NCBI RefSeq assembly: GCF_003402415.2
Contig: NZ_AP036014.1
Coordinates: 2,976,001 to 3,040,000 of the forward strand
Direction: 5' to 3'
DNA from: Cupidesulfovibrio sp000226255
GTDB taxonomy: Bacteria; Desulfobacterota; Desulfovibrionia; Desulfovibrionales; Desulfovibrionaceae
DNA length: 64,000 nt
Program-made: the position numbers and the translations under genes
The notes under the pieces: model-generated
Seen by the model: the letters and a program-made list of their open reading frames with translations, nothing else
Databases searched by the model: none
Told to the model about the DNA's origin: nothing
In this document: in pieces, positions 9,077 through 16,478 of the stretch
How the letters are laid out: each line of letters starts with the position of its first letter
Position numbering within the stretch: the first letter of the stretch is position 1

Positions 9077-11224
9077 ATGCCGCGCCGCAAACATCCCGCA
9101 CAGCCTCCCGCAGCGCCGGTCGCAGCGGCCGACGCCGCCCCCGGCGTCCGCCCCGACACTTCTCCCGCCCTGCCGTCCACCATGTCACCCGGTACGGACA
9201 TGAACGCGCGGCATCCCGCGCACGACGACGGCACCCCGCCCTCGGCTGCCGTACCGCCCGTCCGTGACCTGCCCTTTACCGGCGGCACCATTGATGCGCT
9301 GCTGCGCGAGGAACGCGTGTTCCGCCCCCTGCCGCAGGTGGTGGCCGGGGCAGAGGTGAACCCGCAGGATGTTTCCCGCGCCCGCGCCCGCGCCGCCGCC
9401 GACCCGGACGGCTACTGGGAGGAGGCGGCGGAAGAGTTGGAATGGTTCCGCCGCTGGGACGCGGTGCACGACGGCAGCAATGCCCCCTTCCACCGCTGGT
9501 TTACCGGCGCGCGCTGCAACATCGTGCACAATGCGCTGGACCGGCACATAGAAACCGGCACCAAGAACCGCCTGGCCCTGATCTGGGAGGGCGAATCGGG
9601 CGACACGCGCAGCTTCACCTACTACCAGTTGTACCGCGAGGTGAACCGCCTGGCCAACGCGCTGCGGGGCCTTGGCGTGGGCAAGGGCGACCGGGTGATC
9701 ATCTACATGCCGCCCCTGCCGGAAACGGTGTTCGCCATGCTGGCCGCCGCCAAGATCGGGGCGGTGCATTCCACGGTGTTCGGCGGCTTTTCCGCCCGCT
9801 CGCTGCGCGACCGCATGGAGGACGCCCGCCCGGCCGTCGTCGTCACCGTTGACGGCTTCTACCGCAACGGCCGGGTCATCCCCCTCAAGCCCATCGCCGA
9901 CGAGGCCGTGGCCGCCCTGCCGCCGGACCTGGCCGCCGGGGTGCGCCACATGATCGTGGTGCACCGCGCCCACGTGGAAACGCCCATGACCGAAGGGCGC
10001 GACATCTGGTACCACGACGCGGTGCGCGGCCAGCACCACGAGGCGCTGACCGAAATCATGGACAGCACCGACCCGCTGTTCCTGCTGTACACCTCCGGCA
10101 CCACGGGCAAGCCCAAGGGGCACGTGCACGCCCACGGCGGCTACATGGTGGGGGTGCACCGCACCATGCGCTGGGTGTTCGACGTGAAGCCCACGGACAT
10201 CTTCTGGTGCACGGCGGAACCGGGCTGGATCACCGGGCACAGCTACGTGGTGTACGGGCCGCTCATGGCGGGCACGACCACGGTCCTCTATGAAGGCCAC
10301 CCCCTGTACCCCGAGCCGGGGCGGGTGTGGTCCATGGTGGAACGCCTGGGCGTCACCATCCTGTACACCGCGCCCACCCTGGTGCGCATGCTGATGCGCC
10401 ACGGCGCGCAGCACGTGGCCCGGCACGACCTGACCACCCTGCGCCTGCTGGCCACGGTGGGCGAACCCATCAGCCCGGAAGCGTGGCTGTGGTTCCACCG
10501 CCACGTGGGGCGCGGGCGCTGCCCGGTGCTGGACACCTGGTGGCAGACGGAAACGGGCATGATCATGCTCAGCCCCCTGCCCGTCTCGCTGCTGAAGCCG
10601 GGCTCGGTCACCCGTCCGCTGCCCGGCATAGAGGCCGAGGTGGTGGACGAGCACGGCCAGCCCGTGCCCCCGGGGCGCGGCGGCCTGCTGGTGCTCAAGC
10701 GCCCGTGGCCCGCCATGTCGTGCGGGGTGTACAACGACGAGGAAAGCTACCGCCGCCTGTACTGGGAGCGCTTTCCCGGCTGGTACTGCACCGGCGACGT
10801 GGCCCGGCGCGACGAAGACGGCTACTTCTGGATCCAGGGACGGGCCGACGACGTGCTGCTCATCGCCGGGCACCGCATCGGCACTGCGGAGATGGAAGCG
10901 GCCCTGGCCTCGCACCCCTCGGTGGCGGAATGCGCGGCCATCGGCGTGCCCGACGCCTTGCGCGGCGAGGTGGCCAAGGCCTTCGTGGTGCTGGTGGACG
11001 ACCACCCGCCGCTGGGCACCATGATCAACCCCGATGACCTGGCCGCGGAACTTGTGGAGCACGTGCGCCGCGAACTGGGGCCGGTGGCGGTGATCCGCGA
11101 GATATCCTTCCGCGAGGGGCTGCCCCGCAACCGCAGCGGCAAGATCATGCGCCGGGTGCTGCGCAGCGAGGAACTGGGGCGGGACACCGGGGACCTTTCC
11201 ACGCTGGAAGACGGCTACGTGTAG
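9077..11224 (+). CDS. acs: Acetyl-CoA synthetase (AMP-forming)
   Basis: Converts acetate, ATP and CoA to acetyl-CoA, AMP and PPi in the cytoplasm. The 715 residues contain the family motifs in order: the N-terminal segment WFRRWDAVHDGSNAPFHRWF, AAKIGAVHSTVFGGFS, the P-loop-like YTSGTTGKPKG, WWQTETGM, YCTGDVARRDEDGYFWIQGR and the C-terminal RNRSGKIMRRVLR with the catalytic/acetylated Lys. After the P-loop it reads HVHAHGG, where many Acs proteins have VLHTTGG. Residues 1 to about 60 are a Pro/Ala-rich extension not usual for Acs; ATGs at 9182 and 9200 are alternative starts. I chose 9077 because it nearly abuts the LytTR stop, allowing translational coupling. A closely related acyl-CoA synthetase with slightly different substrate preference cannot be excluded. 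Confidence 0.92.
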   Translation: MPRRKHPAQPPAAPVAAADAAPGVRPDTSPALPSTMSPGTDMNARHPAHDDGTPPSAAVPPVRDLPFTGGTIDALLREERVFRPLPQVVAGAEVNPQDVSRARARAAADPDGYWEEAAEELEWFRRWDAVHDGSNAPFHRWFTGARCNIVHNALDRHIETGTKNRLALIWEGESGDTRSFTYYQLYREVNRLANALRGLGVGKGDRVIIYMPPLPETVFAMLAAAKIGAVHSTVFGGFSARSLRDRMEDARPAVVVTVDGFYRNGRVIPLKPIADEAVAALPPDLAAGVRHMIVVHRAHVETPMTEGRDIWYHDAVRGQHHEALTEIMDSTDPLFLLYTSGTTGKPKGHVHAHGGYMVGVHRTMRWVFDVKPTDIFWCTAEPGWITGHSYVVYGPLMAGTTTVLYEGHPLYPEPGRVWSMVERLGVTILYTAPTLVRMLMRHGAQHVARHDLTTLRLLATVGEPISPEAWLWFHRHVGRGRCPVLDTWWQTETGMIMLSPLPVSLLKPGSVTRPLPGIEAEVVDEHGQPVPPGRGGLLVLKRPWPAMSCGVYNDEESYRRLYWERFPGWYCTGDVARRDEDGYFWIQGRADDVLLIAGHRIGTAEMEAALASHPSVAECAAIGVPDALRGEVAKAFVVLVDDHPPLGTMINPDDLAAELVEHVRRELGPVAVIREISFREGLPRNRSGKIMRRVLRSEELGRDTGDLSTLEDGYV

Positions 11225-11661
11225 GTGAAGCCTGCGCAAGGGGCCTTTTGCACGGGCTTCATCTGCTGCCAGTCCCATATTCGCTTCGACCTTACGCCCC
11301 CTTGCCGCGCAATCCCCCAATCTATACCCGGCGTTTGCTGCACCCTGGGGACGTAGAAATCGCGCAACGCATCAATCCCGCATCAGCCGCCATCTCTAGA
11401 AAAATCACGCCAAAGTCTAAATTTTTTTGAACAGGCTTTCCTGGCCTGAAAAACCCTTCTACGATTTCCAGACATCGGACATCCGACACACCCAAGGCTC
11501 GAAATGCGAACGCCGCCCCTGCACATGGCCGGGGGCGGCGTTCGCGTCATTATCAAGGCGCTGGGCGTGGGGACGAATGAAAGAGCAGGACAGGACTCGG
11601 CGGCCCTGCCGGGGCGGCAGCGGAACGGGCGCGCGACTGGCGGAGGCATGCCCACGCCGGG
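11225..11661. other. Convergent intergenic region between acs and tupC
   Basis: No gene was recognised. Bases 11226-11264 form an imperfect hairpin directly after the acs stop (GAAGCC...GGCTTC arms) that may act as terminator. Bases about 11380-11470 are AT-rich, with a seven-T run near 11421. A perfect hairpin at 11506-11545 is listed separately. A 60-codon open frame at 11248-11430 has no family resemblance and no ribosome site. Confidence 0.45.
11506..11545. terminator. Perfect hairpin between convergent acs and tupC genes
   Basis: GCGAACGCCGCCCC (11506-11519) pairs exactly with GGGGCGGCGTTCGC (11532-11545), a 14-bp stem with a 12-base loop. Flanks carry only short T-runs on either strand. 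Its place between convergent genes fits a two-way terminator, more likely serving the minus-strand tup operon. Confidence 0.6.
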
Positions 11662-12438
11662 CTATCCTTCCACCTGCCCCCGCCGCACCTTCAGGATGCG
11701 GCCCGCCAACGGCTCCAGCCAATCGCGGTCGTGCGAGACCACGATGACCGTGGTGCCGCGCCCGGCCACGGCGCGGGCCGCGTCGGCGATGCGCGCGGCG
11801 CTGTCCTCGTCCAGGCTGGCCGTGGGTTCGTCCATCAGCAGCACGCGGGGCGAAAAGGCCAGCCGGGCGGCCAGGGCCACGCGCTGGGCCTCGCCCCCGG
11901 AAAGTTCGAACCAGCGGCGGCGCAGGAACACGTCCGGGTCCAGGGCCACCAGTTCCAACGCCTCGCGCACGGCGTCCTGCGCATGGCGCACGCCGCGCCC
12001 GGACCGCACAGTCAGGCCGAAGGCCACGTTTTCGTACACGCTGCGGCGCAGCAGGTAGGGTTCCTGCAGCAGCAGGGTCACCGAACGGCGCAGTTCGGCC
12101 GTGCGCGCGGAAGACAGAGGCCCCACCGCCTCGCCCGCAAAGCGCAGCACGCCCTGGCTGGGCGCGTCCAGCAGGGCCAGCAGGCGCAGCAGGGTGGATT
12201 TGCCGCCGCCGTTGGGGCCGACCACCCCGGTGATGCCCCCGGCGGCAATGTCCAGCCGGGGCACGTCGAGCACGGTGCGTTCGCCATGGCGGCGCACCAC
12301 GCCTTCCAGTTGATAGAGCGGCACGTGGCAACGGGCGCACAGCACGCCGCTGCTCGCCTCGGCAGGGTCGTCAAGGTCAGGGAGAACGGGGCTAACGGGG
12401 GGCACAGGGAGCCCGCTGGGCATCTTGTTTCCGCTCAT
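11662..12438 (-). CDS. tupC: Tungstate ABC transporter, ATP-binding subunit
   Basis: Cytoplasmic ATPase of an oxyanion importer, 258 residues. It shows Walker A GPNGGGKST, a Q-loop in LLLQEPYLL, signature ELSGGEAQR, Walker B VLLMDEPTASLD and H-loop VVSHDRDW. About 30 N-terminal residues precede the ABC domain. The ATG at 12436-12438 overlaps the permease stop as ATGA, and AGGAGGG sits inside the permease's last codons, so the pair is translationally coupled. ATP-binding subunits alone cannot separate molybdate, tungstate and phosphate; the assignment rests on the TupA-like receptor encoded two genes upstream. Confidence 0.85.
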   Translation of the reverse strand: MSGNKMPSGLPVPPVSPVLPDLDDPAEASSGVLCARCHVPLYQLEGVVRRHGERTVLDVPRLDIAAGGITGVVGPNGGGKSTLLRLLALLDAPSQGVLRFAGEAVGPLSSARTAELRRSVTLLLQEPYLLRRSVYENVAFGLTVRSGRGVRHAQDAVREALELVALDPDVFLRRRWFELSGGEAQRVALAARLAFSPRVLLMDEPTASLDEDSAARIADAARAVAGRGTTVIVVSHDRDWLEPLAGRILKVRRGQVEG

Positions 12439-13130
12439 CGTCCCGCCCTCCTGCGCAGCGCCGCCAGCATCAGGTTCAACAGCAGGGCGATGGCCAGCAG
12501 CACCAGCCCCAGGGCGATGCCGAGGGCGTAGTCGCCCTTGCCGGTTTCCAGCGCGATGGCCGTGGTGATGGTGCGGGTATGCCACTTGATGTTGCCCCCC
12601 ACCATCATGGAGATGCCCACCTCGGAGACGATGCGCCCGAAGGCCGCCACCCCCGCCAGCATCAGGTGGTAGCGGGTTTCCCACAGCGTGGCCGTAAGCA
12701 TCTGCCGCCCGTCAGCCCCCAGGGTGAGCAGGGTCAGGCGCAGGCGCGCGTCGGCCTGTTCCACGGCCAGCGCGGTCATGGCCATGACGATGGGCACCCC
12801 CAGCAACGTCAGGCCGATGGACATGCCGGGAATGGTGAACAGCAGCCCCAGTTCGCCCAGCGGCCCCTGCCGCGACAGCAACAGATACACCAGCAGGCCG
12901 ATGACCACGGTGGGGAAGCACAACGCCGTATCCACGGCGATGCGCACCGCCTTGCGGCCGGGAAAGTCGTGGTAGCCGATCAGAAACCCGAGCGGCGCGC
13001 CGATGGCCAGGCACGCGGCGATGGACATTCCCGACGCCGCGAGGGTGATCCACACGGCGGAGAAGGTTTCCGCGTCGCCCATGGCCAGCAGGCGCAGGGC
13101 TGTGGCGAGGCCGTCGAGCAGGTAGTCCAT
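12435..13130 (-). CDS. tupB: Tungstate ABC transporter, permease
   Basis: Integral inner-membrane protein of 231 residues with about five hydrophobic segments, beginning MDYLLDGLATALRLL. It carries a binding-protein-dependent permease signature in its central region (TLGADGRQMLTATLWETRYHLMLAGVAAFGR), the loop that docks on the ATPase. The short length and the sequence GISMMVGGNIKWHTRTITTA are typical of TupB-like permeases. An open frame extends to 13271, but the family's N-terminus starts at 13130, where AAGGAG lies 11 bases upstream. It ends with an ATGA overlap to tupC. It is separated from tupA by about 180 bases. Confidence 0.85.
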   Translation of the reverse strand: MDYLLDGLATALRLLAMGDAETFSAVWITLAASGMSIAACLAIGAPLGFLIGYHDFPGRKAVRIAVDTALCFPTVVIGLLVYLLLSRQGPLGELGLLFTIPGMSIGLTLLGVPIVMAMTALAVEQADARLRLTLLTLGADGRQMLTATLWETRYHLMLAGVAAFGRIVSEVGISMMVGGNIKWHTRTITTAIALETGKGDYALGIALGLVLLAIALLLNLMLAALRRRAGR

Positions 13131-13311
13131 GGGGTTGGAGGCTCCTTGCGGGGACTCTAAACGCTGCCCCGCCATGCAGGCAACGGCGATGACCAATGAA
13201 AGATGCCCAACTGCCGGGCATGCGGGCATGCCGGTTCGGTTGACGCCCACGCGAAGGCGGCGGAACGGCACTGCCGCCCCGCCGCCCGGGTATCTTCAAC
13301 CTTAAAGGAAG

Positions 13312-14133
13312 CTACTTGCCCGCGTTGGGGGTAAACAGCGGCTTGTCCATCAGCTTGAAGTCGGCGATGCGCTTCTGGGTGGAGGGGCTGGCCATCCACT
13401 TGGTGAAGGCGTCGGCCAGGTCGGCCTTGGCGGAGGGGCACTTGGCCGGGTTCACGGTGATGGAGCTGTACTGGTTGAACAGCTTCTGGTCCTTTTCCAC
13501 CACGATGGCCAGCGGGCCGGGTTCCTTCAGGCCTGCTTCATACTTGATCCAGGTGCCCCGGTCGGTAAGGGTGTAGCCGCTCTTTTCCGCGCACATGGCG
13601 ATGGTGCGCATCATGCCCTGCCCGGCTTCCACGTACCATTCCTTGCCTTCGGGCACGCCCGCGCCGGTGTCCTTCCACAGGCGCAGTTCCAGCGCATGGG
13701 TGCCGGACTTGTCGCCGCGGCTGATGAACGGGGCCTTGCCGCCGGACAGGGCCTTCATGGCCTCGGCCACGGTCTTGCCCTTAACCCCCGCCGTGTCGGC
13801 CTTGGGGCCCACCATGACGAAATCGTTGTACATCAGCTGGACACGGTTGATGCCGAAGCCGTCACCCACGAACTTGGCCTCGGCCTCGGGGTCATGCACC
13901 AGCAGCACGTCCACGTTGCAGCTGCGACCCATTTCCAGCGCCTTGCCGGTGCCGGTGGCCGTGAACTTGAGCTCGATGCCCGTCTCTTTCTGGAAGGCGG
14001 GGGCGAGGTCGTCGAGCAGGCCGGTGTCGGCGGTGCTGGTGGTGGTGGCCATCATCAGCACCTTGTCCGCCGCCATGGACTGCGCGGGCAGCAACACGGT
14101 GAACAGGCAAAGCACGAGAAGCAGACGACGCAT
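13312..14133 (-). CDS. tupA: Tungstate-binding periplasmic protein
   Basis: Extracytoplasmic receptor, 273 residues, with a clear signal peptide (MRRLLLVLCLFTVLLPAQSMAA). The mature protein starts VLMMATTTSTADTGLLDDL; the TTTS motif followed by D-GLLD is the hallmark that separates tungstate receptors (TupA) from ModA. RGDKSGTHALELRLW in the middle is also typical. In sulfate reducers tungstate is needed for formate dehydrogenases and aldehyde oxidoreductases. The ATG at 14133 has a GGAGG site eight bases upstream. First gene of the tupABC operon. Regulation by a TunR-type repressor is known for such operons in sulfate reducers; no regulator gene lies here. Confidence 0.92.
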   Translation of the reverse strand: MRRLLLVLCLFTVLLPAQSMAADKVLMMATTTSTADTGLLDDLAPAFQKETGIELKFTATGTGKALEMGRSCNVDVLLVHDPEAEAKFVGDGFGINRVQLMYNDFVMVGPKADTAGVKGKTVAEAMKALSGGKAPFISRGDKSGTHALELRLWKDTGAGVPEGKEWYVEAGQGMMRTIAMCAEKSGYTLTDRGTWIKYEAGLKEPGPLAIVVEKDQKLFNQYSSITVNPAKCPSAKADLADAFTKWMASPSTQKRIADFKLMDKPLFTPNAGK

Positions 14134-14394
14134 GGCATCCTCCGGGGTTGTCGTTAGTCGATGAGGGTCCGGTTTTTCTCCAATCGTCGTCAATGCTAGC
14201 AGCCATAACAGTCACGAAACAAGAGGAAAACGTGCACAAGGATTGACACTTTCCTTTCCCGAGACAAACAGCTTCAAACCATAAGTAACCATATCCGCCC
14301 ATAAACACCCCAAATAAACTCAAACAAACATGCTAGAAAAAGCGGATGAAATGCCGCCGCGCCGCATTGCCGCCCTTGCGGGCGGTGCATTGCC
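14134..14394. promoter_or_regulatory. AT-rich upstream region of tupA
   Basis: Bases about 14165-14345 are markedly AT-richer than the surroundings and hold the presumed tupA promoter on the minus strand. The heptamer ATGCTAG occurs twice, at about 14194 and 14329, and CCATAA occurs twice (about 14210 and 14300). These are candidate regulator sites only; I could not match them to a known motif. Confidence 0.4.
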
Positions 14395-14428
14395 GAAAAA
14401 AGCCCCGCTCCGGGTTCCGGGGCGGGGC
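14395..14428 (-). terminator. Intrinsic terminator of the minus-strand stress/two-component operon
   Basis: Read on the minus strand, GCCCCGCCCCGG pairs with CCGGAGCGGGGC around a short loop (12 bp with one non-canonical pair) and is followed by TTTTTT. It lies about 60 bases past the stop of the response-regulator gene at 14490. Confidence 0.85.
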
Positions 14429-14489
14429 GTCGTGCGCATGCGGCCGTGGCGGGGCGTCTTTGCGCACCGGGGCGGCTGAAACGTGACGA

Positions 14490-16478
14490 TCAGTCGCCGC
14501 CGCCCCCCTCGTCTTCGCCATCGGCATCGGCCATGCCGAATTCCACCAGCTTGCGGTACACCGTCTGGCGCGACACGCCCAGCAACCGGGCGGCGCGGGC
14601 CTTGTTGCCCCCCGCCCGGCGCAGCGCGCCCCCCAGCAGTTCCCTGGTCAGCCGCTGGCGGCGGGTCGCCTCCGGGCCGTGGGGCGCGCCGTCTTCGTTC
14701 ACCTGGCCGCCGTAAGGTTCTTGCGGCAGCCCACGCCCCGCCAAGGGCAGGTCCACGGGAGTGCCGTCGGGGAAAACGCCCCCATGCCCTGCTCCATGCG
14801 GCGGAATGCGCGGGGGCGCGGCCGGGGCCGCCATCTCGCCCGGCCCAAAATGCGCCGAAACATCCTCGCAGGGGATGATCCGGGGGATGGACGGCGCGGG
14901 AACGGTCAGCCCGGCGGCAATGCGCACTTCGGGCGGCAGGGCGTCCACGTCGATGACGTCGCCCCGCGAAAGGATGAAGCCGTGCTCCAGCGCATGGCGC
15001 AGTTCGCGCACGTTGCCCGGCCAGGCGTGCGCCATGAGCGCGTTCAGCGCCGCGGGGGTCACCCCGCCCACGCGGCGGTGGAAATGGATGTTGAACTGCT
15101 CCACGAAGTGATCCACCAGCAGCGGAATGTCCGATCGCCGGTCGCGCAGGGCGGGCAGGTGCAGTTCCACCACCCGCAGCCGGTAGTAGAGGTCCTCGCG
15201 CAGCCTGCCGGAGCGCACCAGATCGAGCAGCGGCCGGTTGGTGGCGGCGATGACCCGCACGTCCACCTTCACGGTGCGCGTGTCGCCCACCCGCTCGAAC
15301 TCGCGTTCCTGCAACACCCGCAACAGCTTGAGCTGCACGGCGGACGAAACGTCGCCGATCTCGTCCAGGAAGATGGTGCCCCCGTGCGCCAGCTGAAAGC
15401 GCCCCACCCTGTCGCGCACGGCCCCGGTGAAGGCCCCGCGCACATGGCCGAACAGTTCGCTTTCCAGCAGGTGTTCGGAAAGCGCCGAGCAGTTCACCTT
15501 GACCAGCGGCCCCAGCGCGCGCGGCCCGCCCCGGTGCAGGGCCTCGGCCGCCAGTTCCTTGCCGGTGCCCGATTCGCCGGTGATGAGCACGGTGGTGTCG
15601 GTCTGGGCCAGTTCGTCCAGCAGGCGGAACAGCTCGCACATGGGCGTGCTGCGCCCGATGATCTGGTTCATGCCCGCCCGCTGGCCCAGGGCTTCCTCCA
15701 GCCCGGCCAGCCGGGTGACGTCGCGCGCCACCAGCAGCGCACCCAGGAATTCGCCCCCGGTCCCGGCCAGCGGGGCGGCCTCGATCTCGAACACCTGCTC
15801 CCGGCCGTCGGCCAGTTGGGCAGAAACCCTGCGCCGCCGCGATGCCCGGCGCGTGCCCAGGGTCTCGTCCAGCACCGGGCGGAACAGCGGCGCGAACACC
15901 CCCAACGCCTCGTCGAAACGGCGGCCCACCGTCTGGCGCGCCTCGCGCGCGCCGCCCGGCAGTTCGCGAGCGGCAAGGTTCATGCGCTGCACCCGCAACT
16001 CGGGGGTCACGGTCACCAGCACGTCGGGCACGGCCTGGAACACCGCCTCCAGATGCACCCGCAAATTTTCGCGTTCGGCCACCAGGGAACGGCGCTCGTC
16101 ATCCAGGGCCTTGTGACGCAGGGCGCTGCGGGCCGCCTGAAGCATCTGCTCCTTGTCCACGGGCTTGATCAGGTACTGCTCCGCCCCTTCCGACACGGCC
16201 CGCACGGCCGATTCCACGCTGGGGCGGCCCGTGAGCAGGATGACCGGCACGAAGGGGCAGCGCTCGCGCACCAGGCGCGTGAAATCCAGCCCGTTCTCGC
16301 CGCGCAGCACGATGTCGGTGACCACAAGGTCCGGCGGGCCGCCGTTGGCCGGTTCCAGCGCGCGCGCCGCCTCGTCCAGGGACGCGGCCGTGACCACCAC
16401 GTGGCCGTCGCGCCGCAGAAAGGCCGAAAGGGTGAAGCGGATGCTCTCCTCGTCGTCAACGAGCAGTATCTTCGCCAT
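14490..16478 (-). CDS. Sigma-54-dependent response regulator (NtrC family) with PAS domain
   Basis: Transcriptional activator of 662 residues. The receiver (about 1-125) starts ILLVDDEES, has the phospho-acceptor Asp in VVTDIVL and the Lys in YLIKPVD. A PAS-like domain (about 150-260) follows, unusual for the NtrC layout. The AAA+ domain has Walker A GESGTGKE near 303, the sigma-54 contact loop GAFTGA near 349 and Walker B FLDEIG near 372. A Fis-type helix-turn-helix (NKARAARLLGVSRQTVYRKL) is near 617-636, before an acidic tail. The ATG at 16478 has GGGAGG upstream and overlaps the end of the kinase gene by 23 bases. Targets are unknown. A terminator follows. Confidence 0.93.
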   Translation of the reverse strand: MAKILLVDDEESIRFTLSAFLRRDGHVVVTAASLDEAARALEPANGGPPDLVVTDIVLRGENGLDFTRLVRERCPFVPVILLTGRPSVESAVRAVSEGAEQYLIKPVDKEQMLQAARSALRHKALDDERRSLVAERENLRVHLEAVFQAVPDVLVTVTPELRVQRMNLAARELPGGAREARQTVGRRFDEALGVFAPLFRPVLDETLGTRRASRRRRVSAQLADGREQVFEIEAAPLAGTGGEFLGALLVARDVTRLAGLEEALGQRAGMNQIIGRSTPMCELFRLLDELAQTDTTVLITGESGTGKELAAEALHRGGPRALGPLVKVNCSALSEHLLESELFGHVRGAFTGAVRDRVGRFQLAHGGTIFLDEIGDVSSAVQLKLLRVLQEREFERVGDTRTVKVDVRVIAATNRPLLDLVRSGRLREDLYYRLRVVELHLPALRDRRSDIPLLVDHFVEQFNIHFHRRVGGVTPAALNALMAHAWPGNVRELRHALEHGFILSRGDVIDVDALPPEVRIAAGLTVPAPSIPRIIPCEDVSAHFGPGEMAAPAAPPRIPPHGAGHGGVFPDGTPVDLPLAGRGLPQEPYGGQVNEDGAPHGPEATRRQRLTRELLGGALRRAGGNKARAARLLGVSRQTVYRKLVEFGMADADGEDEGGGGD

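Noticed and set aside
9369..9551. Short open frames inside acs and other large genes
   Set aside because: They follow the codon periodicity of the overlapping real gene and show only Arg/Pro/Ala-rich shadow sequences.
11248..11430. 60-codon frame after acs
   Set aside because: No ribosome site, crosses a probable terminator hairpin and has no recognisable features.
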